This document shows, in pieces, positions 35,654 through 42,247 of a DNA stretch of 52,196 nt (position 1 is the first letter of the stretch; each line of letters starts with the position of its first letter). The stretch lies in IMG/VR virus record IMGVR_UViG_3300047552_000351, positions 1-52,196 of that record; one strand, given 5' to 3'. A program made the position numbers and the translations under genes. A model generated the notes under the pieces. That model was not told where the DNA came from. It was given only the letters and a program-made list of their open reading frames with translations, and searched no databases. The stretch is from a virus.

Positions 35654-35988
35654 TAGAAATGCTTTATAAAGCCTACGTTTTCCAGAAGGGTTAAAATGCC
35701 AATGATCGTACCGATTGCGATTGAAGATCCTTTAACCATAGTTTGAACGCGGGTAATCTTCTCCATGATACGCTGCTCCTTTTCGCTGTCCCTATCAACG
35801 TGCTTTGATAGTGCGCTCATCCACTTTTCATGGGTAGAATCAAGCTTATACGCTATCGTCTCAAAGCCACGATCTAGCCTATCAGATAGCAACGCGACCT
35901 GTGCGCCTAGATTTGACACATCGCGCTCCGTTCTATCTGTTTTTGCTTCCAAGACCGCTAACCGTGTTGGGATACTATCATCGCTCAT
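35653..35988 (-). CDS. Coiled-coil protein with C-terminal membrane anchor (111 aa)
   Basis: Residues 1-80 are a charged heptad-rich coil (TRLAVLEAKTDRTERDVSNLGAQ). Residues of about 88-105 form one membrane segment (SIAIGTIIGILTLLENVGF). This layout is that of XhlA-type lysis accessory proteins, which anchor at the inner membrane and assist holins. It is the first gene of the long late leftward operon, facing the holin-like gene across a short promoter region. Confidence 0.65.
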   Translation of the reverse strand: MSDDSIPTRLAVLEAKTDRTERDVSNLGAQVALLSDRLDRGFETIAYKLDSTHEKWMSALSKHVDRDSEKEQRIMEKITRVQTMVKGSSIAIGTIIGILTLLENVGFIKHF

Positions 35989-36071
35989 TGCCGCGCCTTA
36001 TGTTATAGAATAGACCAATTGACCGGAAAGCCCCCAACACCGCCGGATAAACCTATAGATAGTATAACACA

Positions 36072-36080
36072 TGATATAAT
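36072..36080 (+). promoter_or_regulatory. Extended -10 promoter in the divergent intergenic region
   Basis: The 119-nt gap between the leftward late operon and the rightward holin cassette carries TGATATAAT, a perfect extended -10 element (TG-n-TATAAT). There is no good -35, which is acceptable for extended -10 promoters. The start site would lie about 20 nt before the first gene. The gap must also hold the promoter of the leftward operon. AGTATA at 36061-36066 (TATACT on the minus strand) is a weaker candidate. Confidence 0.6.
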
Positions 36081-36107
36081 GGTACCGAATAACTATGGAG
36101 AAATCCG

Positions 36108-36395
36108 ATGGGCGTTTATAACAAATTCAACGCAGCGTTGGAGGCGTTGCAGGCTGGAAAGGAATTAGCTAAAGCCGAAACGTGGGCAAATCGTGCCAAT
36201 CTAGTTGCGTTGCTTACTGTTCTAATCACATCATGCATCGGATTGGCGCGTGAGTTTGGGTACGACCTACACGTGACTGGCGTCGATATCGCACAGGTTG
36301 CGTTAGGATTTGCGACTGTTGGACAAATCGTATCTTCACTAATCCATACTGCGGCGAACGAAAAGGCGCAGTTAGTTCCCAAGAAACGAAAATGA
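36108..36395 (+). CDS. Holin-like small membrane protein (95 aa)
   Basis: A GGAG lies 8 nt before the ATG. Two hydrophobic segments are visible, one at about 30-47 (ANLVALLTVLITSCIGLA) and one at about 57-80 (VDIAQVALGFATVGQIVSSLI), with a basic C-terminus (VPKKRK). Size, topology and charged tail fit a two-segment holin that permeabilises the inner membrane and frees the endolysin, which is encoded on the other strand at 39246-39797. Holins share no sequence motif, so this is inference. Confidence 0.6.
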   Translation: MGVYNKFNAALEALQAGKELAKAETWANRANLVALLTVLITSCIGLAREFGYDLHVTGVDIAQVALGFATVGQIVSSLIHTAANEKAQLVPKKRK

Positions 36396-36547
36396 CAACC
36401 GTTGACGATTATGTAGAGTCGATGCCGGATTACGACAACTTCGACTTTATGTATCGAAAGCTATACAAAGTATTGGAAGACGAGAAGAAAAAAACAGAGT
36501 CAATCGAACTTATTAAACTTCGAGGTAACAAATGCAAAACGCGATAG
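36392..36547 (+). CDS. Small charged phage protein (51 aa)
   Basis: Starts in an ATGA overlap with the holin-like gene. The product is MTTVDDYVESMPDYDNFDF followed by a Lys/Glu-rich helix that ends GNKCKTR. It overlaps the next gene by 16 nt, with that gene's GAGGT ribosome-binding site inside it. No family is recognised. It is supported by overlap, reading direction and lack of competing frames. Confidence 0.5.
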   Translation: MTTVDDYVESMPDYDNFDFMYRKLYKVLEDEKKKTESIELIKLRGNKCKTR

Positions 36548-36771
36548 TAGTTGCGGCTATTCAGATGGTCGCCCGTCTTATTCTTGGTTCCGACGTATTC
36601 GGTCGCATCCTTATGACTGTCGAGCGATGGGCTCAGAAGAAGATCGAAGGCGCAGAGAAGCGCGCTGGCGTACTGGATGAACTGGAAGTCATCGGACTGA
36701 AGCTGGCCGAGTCTGCCGCACGTCTTGGTGTAGAGTTGGCTGTTCAAGTAGTCAAGCGCAAGGCCGAATGA
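36532..36771 (+). CDS. Small helical phage protein (79 aa)
   Basis: A GAGGT site precedes the ATG. The product is almost entirely helical: a hydrophobic first part (AIVVAAIQMVARLILGSDVFG) and an amphipathic Lys/Glu-rich second part (RWAQKKIEGAEKRAG, then LKLAESAARLGVEL). It may be membrane-associated and sits in the holin cassette, but no family is recognised. Confidence 0.55.
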   Translation: MQNAIVVAAIQMVARLILGSDVFGRILMTVERWAQKKIEGAEKRAGVLDELEVIGLKLAESAARLGVELAVQVVKRKAE

Positions 36772-36772
36772 T

Positions 36773-36895
36773 GTGAACGAAAAGCCGCATGGCGAGACTT
36801 GGAAGTCAAGACTATTTCCAGTTCTCGCCTTTGTGGTTTGGTATATCGTATGGGCACTCATCATGCCAGTCACCGTATATTATTTTAGGCTATGA
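36773..36895 (+). CDS. Tiny single-span membrane protein (40 aa)
   Basis: A GTG right after the preceding stop opens a 40-residue frame ending in an ATGA overlap with the Mu gpF-like gene. After a polar start (NEKPHGETWKSR) comes one membrane segment (LFPVLAFVVWYIVWALIMPV) and a short end YYFRL. Membrane span, tight overlap and position support a real gene, perhaps a lysis accessory or superinfection protein. Confidence 0.5.
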   Translation: MNEKPHGETWKSRLFPVLAFVVWYIVWALIMPVTVYYFRL

Positions 36896-38121
36896 TTCAC
36901 CCCGATGTAGAACAAGAAGTTCTCGCCCGCTACTCACTACAAATACGACAAGCCGCGTTCGCTGCATACGACCGGATCATTCAGGCTATTATTTCTGGTC
37001 AAGACGCACGCGGAGCGATATCTAACGAACTAATAAACGCTGCGATTTCAAAGTCTACTGGAGAATTCGAACGTGACTTCTACGAATCGTTCTCGTCTGC
37101 ACTGAGCGAAGTTCTTTCGCGCTCAATTGGATCTGAGCAAGTCAATAATCTTGCTGTTGGTGAAACCACGCTAAGCAACTCGCTGTACCACAGCCTATAC
37201 GAAGTCCAGGCTACGACCAAGGCGGCGCTGCAACTGCATGTTGCTGGAGTCATGCAAGCGCGTGGTTTAGCTCTGGCGCTGTACAGTGGTTATGGTATCG
37301 AAGCGCAGGAAGGACGAGATCCGATACTCAGTATCGTAGGAAAGATGGGTGGCTTTCGCGCACCTGGCAACCCGTCGTATATGGCTGGCCCGTGGGGACA
37401 CTTGAACGATGAGCAATTGCTAACACGAGTCCGTTCTGTACTCCGCACCAATCATCCACGACGCGAATTCATGGCACTGCATGAGATCATGCGAGATCCG
37501 TTCGCCAAAGCAAACTTGGAACGCATCTACAAATCAATCCAGGCCGGCGGACTCAAGACACCCGCACTACGAGCGGCATACTTACAGCGCATTACCGCAT
37601 GGGCAACGCATGATGCTGGGCGCGTTCGAGACAACGCAGTGCGTGTAGCGTACGAGGAAAAGTGCCGTTACTTCGCAAATCGGATTGGACTAACTGAGCT
37701 TCACAAATCATATAGCGAAGCATTGGCGCGTGACTACTCGGATGATGAATCAATCAAGTATGTTCAGGTTCGAGCGGCTCCGGGCCATGTCATAGACGTG
37801 TGCGATATCCACCTACAGGCTAACCCAACAGGTCTTGGAAAGGGAATCTATCTTAAAGGCAAGTGCCCTGTTCCCCCCTACCATCCGCACTGTTTTTGTA
37901 AGATGCTTAACCGCGAAGATGTCGAACTCGACAAGCCAGGACAACGCTCGTCATCGCGCGATTTCCTGAACTCTCTGGACGAAAAAGAAGCGGCCCGCGT
38001 TGTAGGTAGTCGTGCAAAGCTTGCACGAGTCCAATCAGGCGAGCCGATAATGGAGGTATTGAACGAAGGAAAGCCGGATGCTTATAAGACGAAGACTATC
38101 AAGCAACTCATTGAATCTTAA
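36892..38121 (+). CDS. Mu gpF-like minor head protein (409 aa)
   Basis: The C-terminal half carries the Phage_Mu_F pattern: LHKSYSEALARDYS, then VRAAPGHVIDVCDIHLQANP and the Cys/His set KGKCPVPPYHPHCFCKM. The N-terminal half is helical. Such proteins bind the portal and may be ejected or aid head assembly, and their genes normally lie directly after the portal gene. Here the gene is on the other strand, at the end of a rightward lysis-type cassette. It overlaps the leftward secreted-protein gene by 14 nt tail to tail. Confidence 0.82.
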   Translation: MIHPDVEQEVLARYSLQIRQAAFAAYDRIIQAIISGQDARGAISNELINAAISKSTGEFERDFYESFSSALSEVLSRSIGSEQVNNLAVGETTLSNSLYHSLYEVQATTKAALQLHVAGVMQARGLALALYSGYGIEAQEGRDPILSIVGKMGGFRAPGNPSYMAGPWGHLNDEQLLTRVRSVLRTNHPRREFMALHEIMRDPFAKANLERIYKSIQAGGLKTPALRAAYLQRITAWATHDAGRVRDNAVRVAYEEKCRYFANRIGLTELHKSYSEALARDYSDDESIKYVQVRAAPGHVIDVCDIHLQANPTGLGKGIYLKGKCPVPPYHPHCFCKMLNREDVELDKPGQRSSSRDFLNSLDEKEAARVVGSRAKLARVQSGEPIMEVLNEGKPDAYKTKTIKQLIES

Positions 38122-38635
38122 ACCGTACTTTAGGCAACTCTGCGCAACTTACTGGTGCAAAGTTGAACAGCCCAACACCATCGTTTCCGCGAGGCACTTT
38201 CTTACCGTCAATAGTTGGCTGATACATCTTGTTGTCGTTAGCCGTTTCAACCTGCCCAACGCTTCCATCTGTCGGCAAGGTAATATGCCGCATAATGTTG
38301 TAATACGGTTGCGGAGGATCGATCCACGGTTGCGTGAACTGGCGAAGAATGCCGGTGATTGAAATCACGCGATTGTATCCAATCGTCAGCTCCGTTCCTG
38401 TCATTGGTGCAATGTCACCAATTGGATTATAGACGTACCCGTTAACCTGTCGAATCGACTCCGACCCAGGTATGCGCGTGAAAATCAGCGCATAGTATCG
38501 CCCGCTATACTCGTGAACCGAAGTCTCGCCGTCTTTATAGTGTGTGAAGCACTCCAGTTCTGACTGGTCGTTAGCCTCGAATCCTGAAGCCGTGCTAGTC
38601 GCCAGAAGAATAAACAAAACCCATAATGCGTTCAT
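38108..38635 (-). CDS. Secreted protein, unknown function (175 aa)
   Basis: The N-terminus MNALWVLFILLATSTASGF is a typical Sec signal peptide. The mature part is strand-rich with aromatic residues (YSGRYYALIFTRIPG, YNRVISITGIL, then PPQPYYNIM) and two Cys residues (near ECFTHY and SCAEL) that could pair. It lies at the distal end of the leftward operon that begins upstream of 47769. A periplasmic moron or lysis accessory role is possible. No family recognised. Confidence 0.55.
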   Translation of the reverse strand: MNALWVLFILLATSTASGFEANDQSELECFTHYKDGETSVHEYSGRYYALIFTRIPGSESIRQVNGYVYNPIGDIAPMTGTELTIGYNRVISITGILRQFTQPWIDPPQPYYNIMRHITLPTDGSVGQVETANDNKMYQPTIDGKKVPRGNDGVGLFNFAPVSCAELPKVRFKIQ

Positions 38636-38639
38636 TTCA

Positions 38640-38855
38640 TCACCTATTTGCTAATCGTCCGAGAAGCTCTGCAACTCGACGTTTTACGTCGTTTGCCACA
38701 TCTTCGGGTGCCATCCCGAAATCGTCTGCTATTCGCCTGATGTGCTTGTATGTACCAAGAACCTTCAAAAGGTTGTTACCCCTTAACACTCCTTGCGCAA
38801 CGATGCGCTTTATTCGTGTTTCGTAACTTTCCTGTTGTTCTTCCCATCTAGCCAT
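38640..38855 (-). CDS. Small basic helical protein, HTH-like (71 aa)
   Basis: The ATG at 38855 is chosen because it overlaps the preceding stop by 8 nt and gives ARWEEQQESYETRIKR at the start. An earlier TTG exists. The middle (LLKVLGTYKHIRRIADDFGMAPEDVANDVKRRVAEL) alternates helices and a turn like a small DNA-binding fold, but no family is certain. Confidence 0.5.
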   Translation of the reverse strand: MARWEEQQESYETRIKRIVAQGVLRGNNLLKVLGTYKHIRRIADDFGMAPEDVANDVKRRVAELLGRLANR

Positions 38856-38964
38856 AGATAAGCGGCCCAAGGAGTCCAACAGCGATGATCACTGAAACGA
38901 TCCAGAACACGCACAGCGTTGCAATCAGCTTCAACCCGTCCTTTTCTCTAGCTGTCAGTTTCAT
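38848..38964 (-). CDS. Tiny membrane protein (38 aa)
   Basis: A 38-codon frame: MKLTAREKDG, then a single membrane segment (LKLIATLCVFWIVSVIIAVG) and LLGPLIYG. It overlaps the genes on both sides (8 and 17 nt). Its size and topology are like small phage membrane modulators. Supported by overlap pattern and hydrophobicity only. Confidence 0.45.
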   Translation of the reverse strand: MKLTAREKDGLKLIATLCVFWIVSVIIAVGLLGPLIYG

Positions 38965-39046
38965 CACATGCTCCGAGTTCTTCTATTAGTTCGTCAACTT
39001 CCTGCTGCGACAGGAATTCAAGTTCGTACACGTTTTCGTCGTCCAT
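38948..39046 (-). CDS. Tiny acidic protein (32 aa)
   Basis: The 32-residue frame MDDENVYELEFLSQQEVDEL continues as an acidic helix. A GAGG lies 10 nt before the ATG. It starts 1 nt after the stop of the upstream 44-aa frame and overlaps the next by 17 nt. The acidity is like small phage inhibitor proteins, but nothing proves expression. Confidence 0.4.
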   Translation of the reverse strand: MDDENVYELEFLSQQEVDELIEELGACDETDS

Positions 39047-39047
39047 C

Positions 39048-39182
39048 TTAGTACGTCCTCACTTCGTAATAGTTCGCATGCGCAACCCATAAGACATCAG
39101 TTTCGAACCCTTCACGCTCAAGCTCTGCTGCCTTGTCTTGCGCTTCGCCAAGCGTACCGAATACGTAAGTTGTTGCGTCCAC
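39048..39182 (-). CDS. Small phage protein, GTG start (44 aa)
   Basis: AGGAG sits about 8 nt before the GTG at 39182. The product VDATTYVFGTLGEAQDKAAE, continuing through a Glu-rich helix to WVAHANYYEVRTY, reads like a compact alpha/beta protein. An overlapping longer frame (39059-39265) has no ribosome site and an Arg/Lys/Gln-rich shadow composition, so this one is preferred. Confidence 0.5.
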   Translation of the reverse strand: MDATTYVFGTLGEAQDKAAELEREGFETDVLWVAHANYYEVRTY

Positions 39183-39245
39183 TGAATTTCTCCTGAAGTA
39201 CGGCTATAGTATTTCAGAAGTTGCGCAAGATGTACAATAAAAATT

Positions 39246-39797
39246 TTATGCTGGACGGTGCGCAACTAATGGCACGTTCTTATGAATCCACTGAAGCCAC
39301 TTGATCGCAAGAGCGGCTATCTTGGCGGCCCGATCAGTTCCATTTATGCACCTGCGCGCGTTGTTCCAGTCCGTATGTCCTGGCCGGATGTAGTCGCTGA
39401 TTTTTTTGCCAGTGAAATGCCCGTCTTTGAACCCTTTAACCAATATATCTACGGACGTATCCCATTCAAGCGCAAGATCTGGATCTTGAGTCAATGGAAC
39501 TCCAAGCAAGCGCTCGAACTTCGCATAATTCTCCTTCCATGTGATCTGAACAAGTCCGCGCCCGTACCATGGGTAATAGCGAAGCCTTCGTTTACGCCAC
39601 CATTCCGGCAACCAATACGCCTCGCGCACTGGCTCAAACGTCCCATTCGTTTCATGTTCTACGGTAGCAACCGTGTATGCGCACTGCTCGTCTGTGAAGC
39701 CTTCACCACGGCATGCCTCGATGATGTCTTTAACTCGTTCGATTTTATCCACTGCAATAATCCCCCGTATTGCAAACGCCAACAGATACGCAGACAC
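39246..39797 (-). CDS. GH19-like endolysin (183 aa)
   Basis: Cleaves peptidoglycan at lysis. It has VEHETNGTFEP with the candidate catalytic Glu at 47 or 49, and YGRGLVQITWKENYAKFERLLG near residue 78-99 (the G-R-G-x-x-Q-x-T motif of chitinase-like lysozymes), then DPDLALEWDTSVDILVKG. The first 16 residues are moderately hydrophobic (AYLLAFAIRGIIAV) but contain an Arg, so a signal-anchor is doubtful. It is read away from the holin-like gene on the other strand. Confidence 0.82.
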   Translation of the reverse strand: MSAYLLAFAIRGIIAVDKIERVKDIIEACRGEGFTDEQCAYTVATVEHETNGTFEPVREAYWLPEWWRKRRLRYYPWYGRGLVQITWKENYAKFERLLGVPLTQDPDLALEWDTSVDILVKGFKDGHFTGKKISDYIRPGHTDWNNARRCINGTDRAAKIAALAIKWLQWIHKNVPLVAHRPA

Positions 39798-40015
39798 TAG
39801 TCATGTCCGTCATCTGCAACTTCAAATCCATTTACAATGCTTGCAGCTTTAGAAAGACCGGTTGCAATCCCTGGAGGCGAGCACGGACCTATGAACGTTG
39901 ACATCTTGTCATAGATGGATTGACTTGCGGCGACTAACGCCGCATTCCACGCGCGCCTCTCTGCGTCCTCGTCTACTAACTTAAACTCGTTTTTATAATC
40001 TTGAAACGTCACCAT
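39797..40015 (-). CDS. Small phage protein (72 aa)
   Basis: Joined to both neighbours by 1-nt stop/start overlaps. A helical protein: VTFQDYKNEFKLVDEDAERRAWNAAL, then GPCSPPGIATGLSKAASIV. No enzyme or membrane motif. It sits between the Ntn hydrolase and the endolysin, so it is co-expressed with both. Function unknown. Confidence 0.5.
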   Translation of the reverse strand: MVTFQDYKNEFKLVDEDAERRAWNAALVAASQSIYDKMSTFIGPCSPPGIATGLSKAASIVNGFEVADDGHD

Positions 40016-40581
40016 TAGACCTCCAGCTTTCGCGCGATGAACTGCGCTGATTGTTGTTTATAGGTTTTGTGTGCTACACCACGACCGCACAGCTTAAGCG
40101 CCCGCTCTAGTGCGACCTGCATCCATGTGAACTCTTCCGGCTCGTCTTCCACTTCGTCCAGTAGCTCTATTCGGAACGCGTCTACGCCTAAACCTGTGTT
40201 AACGTCGAACTTACTAGCCACCATAACCGCATCGACTGCTGTGCCTCCGAGGTGCATGGTCGCAATGGCGAAGTCACGTCCGCATCCAATCGCGTGCGGC
40301 TTTGATGGATCGAGTGGCAGCATTTGCATACCACCTTGCAGCAAGTACGGAAGCCCATCAAAGTCGATCAAAATAGCTGAAAACTCTTCAAGGTTTCCAG
40401 GCTCAGCGCCTTCGCCATTGAGCCACGAAACAACGTCGTACGCGTCATTAAACGACCCTGCGAAGGCAAGCATTCGGCCGTCTTGAAGCGTAAATATCTT
40501 GCGGGCTTCTATTGGCATCCCTTGGTCGTTTGCAAGTCGATCCGCTGCGAGTATCTTTCCGTCCCACGCTACGGTGGTCAT
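40015..40581 (-). CDS. HslV/proteasome-like Ntn hydrolase (188 aa)
   Basis: The protein begins Met-Thr-Thr-Val-Ala-Trp. Removing Met exposes a Thr nucleophile, as in HslV and proteasome beta subunits. The catalytic partners appear in order: Asp14 (ILAADRLA) and Lys28 (EARKIFTL). The beta-strand core is also there (GRMLAFAGSFNDAYDVV, FSAILIDFDGLPYLLQGG, HAIGCGRDFAIATMHLGG). Phages of several groups carry such stand-alone T1-type peptidases. Substrates are unknown, and HslU-type ATPases are not encoded here. It could work with the host unfoldase or alone. ATGA overlap with the upstream gene. Confidence 0.75.
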   Translation of the reverse strand: MTTVAWDGKILAADRLANDQGMPIEARKIFTLQDGRMLAFAGSFNDAYDVVSWLNGEGAEPGNLEEFSAILIDFDGLPYLLQGGMQMLPLDPSKPHAIGCGRDFAIATMHLGGTAVDAVMVASKFDVNTGLGVDAFRIELLDEVEDEPEEFTWMQVALERALKLCGRGVAHKTYKQQSAQFIARKLEV

Positions 40582-40757
40582 ATGTATGACTCCTTTTCCA
40601 TGTGTCCTATGCGTGACTCATGGTCAACGATAACTTTTCCCATCTCTTCTATGATGTAAATGCTCATATACTTAGCTTCGTTGTACACCCAGACACACGT
40701 CAGAAAGTTTATGACTAGAAGGAGCATTGCTGTGACGAACACCATACGAGCACTCAT
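40578..40757 (-). CDS. Small single-span membrane protein (59 aa)
   Basis: The ATG at 40757 overlaps the stop of the previous gene as ATGA and is preferred over a longer frame from 40829. One membrane segment (MVFVTAMLLLVINFLTCVWVY) is followed by a charged helix (EEMGKVIVDHESRIGHMEKE). The layout resembles an inner-membrane spanin or a small holin partner, but the soluble part is short. Unknown. Confidence 0.5.
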   Translation of the reverse strand: MSARMVFVTAMLLLVINFLTCVWVYNEAKYMSIYIIEEMGKVIVDHESRIGHMEKESYI

Positions 40758-40960
40758 GGCTCTTGGAACCTTTGCACGATATGGCGACGAACACGACGCA
40801 ACATCAAAGAGTTCCCAACGTGTAGCCATTTTGTATCATCCTCTTTTGCGCGCTTGGACAGAAGCATTTCATCTTCTTCCATCTCGTCAACAAGGTGCAG
40901 GACTTCGCCTAGCATATCCTGGCGACAGCCACGGCATGCGCAGTCTGATAATGTACTCAT
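40754..40960 (-). CDS. Small Cys-containing protein (68 aa)
   Basis: ATGA overlap with the preceding gene sets the start. The N-terminus SDCACRGCRQDM clusters three Cys within six residues and could bind metal. Acidic and basic helices follow (DEMEEDEMLL, LMLRRVRRHIVQRF). No family recognised. Confidence 0.5.
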   Translation of the reverse strand: MSTLSDCACRGCRQDMLGEVLHLVDEMEEDEMLLSKRAKEDDTKWLHVGNSLMLRRVRRHIVQRFQEP

Positions 40961-41250
40961 TTCAGCACCTTTCTGAATCCGTAATCTAGGACGAAATCAA
41001 ACAACCACCACGGTTTCTTGCGCACTTCAACAACGCATGTGTGCAGTGGGCCGATATTAACCAAGTACGCGTCGCCTTCGCACTTTCCGGTAAATACCCA
41101 CCGCATTGCAATACCTGTTGAATTTGGCGGAAGTTCTATTACGTTGACTCCAAGTACGCGAGCCAAGTTATCAATCTCTCCGGTCGTGTTCGGATCGTTG
41201 ACGAAACGCGCGTACTGTTGATCTGTTAATGGATACCTGAAGATAGTCAT
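40957..41250 (-). CDS. Hypothetical phage protein (97 aa)
   Basis: GAGGTGAAA directly precedes the ATG at 41250. A longer frame reaching 41352 lacks this and overlaps the lipoprotein gene. The alpha/beta product (TIFRYPLTDQQYARFVNDP, GIAMRWVFTGKCEGDAYLV, WWLFDFVLDYG) has no known motif. It is translationally coupled to the next gene by ATGA. Confidence 0.55.
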   Translation of the reverse strand: MTIFRYPLTDQQYARFVNDPNTTGEIDNLARVLGVNVIELPPNSTGIAMRWVFTGKCEGDAYLVNIGPLHTCVVEVRKKPWWLFDFVLDYGFRKVLK

Positions 41251-41257
41251 TTTCACC

Positions 41258-41635
41258 TCAATTAAGCGGCACATGGCCACGGTTGCGCATACAGTTAGTG
41301 TATACCGTGCGATACACGTCACCACTTCGAAACACGCCTGAGACACCACCAAGTGCTGATCCTATTGCTGACCCTGGGACGCTTGCGATGCCGAGCCCTG
41401 CTATTCCGCCAACGATCGCACCGCCTGCGAGTCCGTAAGCGATCTCATCGGCTCCGATGCCTGCGTATGCCGCAGCGATGATTCTGCACTGATCCAGATC
41501 TTTGCGGATCGATCCGGGCTTCGCATCTGTCATGTGGTCTAGTGCTGGCTCGAATCCTGACAGCTGCGCAAGTCCGCTACACCCTGCGCACAGTGTACCA
41601 CACATTGCGATACTTAAAACCCAAAAAGATCGCAT
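41258..41635 (-). CDS. Glycine-zipper lipoprotein-like protein (125 aa)
   Basis: The N-terminus RSFWVLSIAMCGTLCAGCSG is a lipoprotein-type signal whose lipobox (CAGC) is not ideal. Residues of about 60-100 form a glycine zipper (GLAGGAIVGGIAGLG, GSAIGSALGGVSGVF) that can insert in or bind a membrane, as in small outer-membrane glycine-zipper lipoproteins. It overlaps the preceding gene by 22 nt. It could be a moron affecting the envelope or a lysis factor. Confidence 0.6.
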   Translation of the reverse strand: MRSFWVLSIAMCGTLCAGCSGLAQLSGFEPALDHMTDAKPGSIRKDLDQCRIIAAAYAGIGADEIAYGLAGGAIVGGIAGLGIASVPGSAIGSALGGVSGVFRSGDVYRTVYTNCMRNRGHVPLN

Positions 41636-41946
41636 TGGGAGTTGATTGGCTTTAAGTTATTTGCAATTCTAGCCATGTCAACTATACGAATTTGCTCTGA
41701 CCATTCTATTGTTTGGAATCCTAGGGAGTGCATTTGAAGGTCGTTTTTAAGGATAGCAATTGCAATTTGTTTGTAGCTTGGCGCTCTGCCTGACGCAGAT
41801 ACTTTTTTTGGTACTTCGTCCGGTATATCGCTAGAATAGCACCGCTTGCGCCATGTGTTGACGTATTGACTTACCCTCTCGCTTGCGCAGTTCCCAGGAC
41901 TGAATTGCTCTTTCCGCCTCTGCATTTGCCAGTAACCGCTGCTCAT
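41614..41946 (-). CDS. Stand-alone IbrA C-terminal (DUF3440-like) domain protein (110 aa)
   Basis: From about residue 25 it reads VSQYVNTWRKRCYSSDIPDE, then APSYKQIAIAILKNDLQMHSLGF. This matches the C-terminal DUF3440-like domain of IbrA/PAPS-reductase-like proteins, and parallels TSWKRFAITILKNDHTCKYLGL in the IbrA-like protein at 43151-44479. It lacks the PP-loop. The start is 41946 or 41925, giving a long overlap with the preceding gene. No later start codon keeps the whole domain. It may be a split-off or duplicated partner domain. Confidence 0.6.
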   Translation of the reverse strand: MSSGYWQMQRRKEQFSPGNCASERVSQYVNTWRKRCYSSDIPDEVPKKVSASGRAPSYKQIAIAILKNDLQMHSLGFQTIEWSEQIRIVDMARIANNLKPINSQCDLFGF

Positions 41947-42247
41947 CTGTAAGGAATCCCCATGCTTGTCGTGTTATATCTTCTGGACATCTAATTGCCA
42001 ATGCGCAAGCCGCATGACCTACCCACGCTTTCCTGTTCATCTGGTAATCAGTCAATGCGTTGTCGCAACTGTTAGGCCATTCGTAAATTACCCTCATCAT
42101 ATAAGATCCATACAATACATGATCTCCGGTAAATTTAATTGCTTTTTCAAGCATTTGTTTTCTGTTGTCTACATCCCCCCACATGTTGTGCCTAATCTCT
42201 TCCCACTCGTCGATGCTAACCCAAACCCTCTGAAGGTTCCTCATCAA
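41831..42247 (-). CDS. Conserved IbrAB-associated phage protein (138 aa)
   Basis: A helical, Trp-rich protein: VWVSIDEWEEIRHNMWGD, then YMMRVIYEWPNSCDNALTD, NRKAWVGHAACALAIRCPED and TDEQRLLANAEAERAI. I recognise it as a family that accompanies IbrA/IbrB-like pairs in phages, from memory and not from a search. It overlaps the cupin-ParB gene by 32 nt. Role unknown; a partner of the IbrAB pair is likely from synteny. Confidence 0.6.
   Translation of the reverse strand: MMRNLQRVWVSIDEWEEIRHNMWGDVDNRKQMLEKAIKFTGDHVLYGSYMMRVIYEWPNSCDNALTDYQMNRKAWVGHAACALAIRCPEDITRQAWGFLTDEQRLLANAEAERAIQSWELRKREGKSIRQHMAQAVLF

Noticed and set aside
39059-39265. 68-aa leftward frame
   Set aside because: It has no ribosome site and shadow-like composition. 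The 44-aa frame at 39048-39182 in another phase has AGGAG before its GTG and couples to its neighbours.
40578-40829. 83-aa version of the small membrane protein
   Set aside because: The first 24 residues overlap the preceding gene in another frame. The ATG at 40757 with ATGA coupling is the better start.
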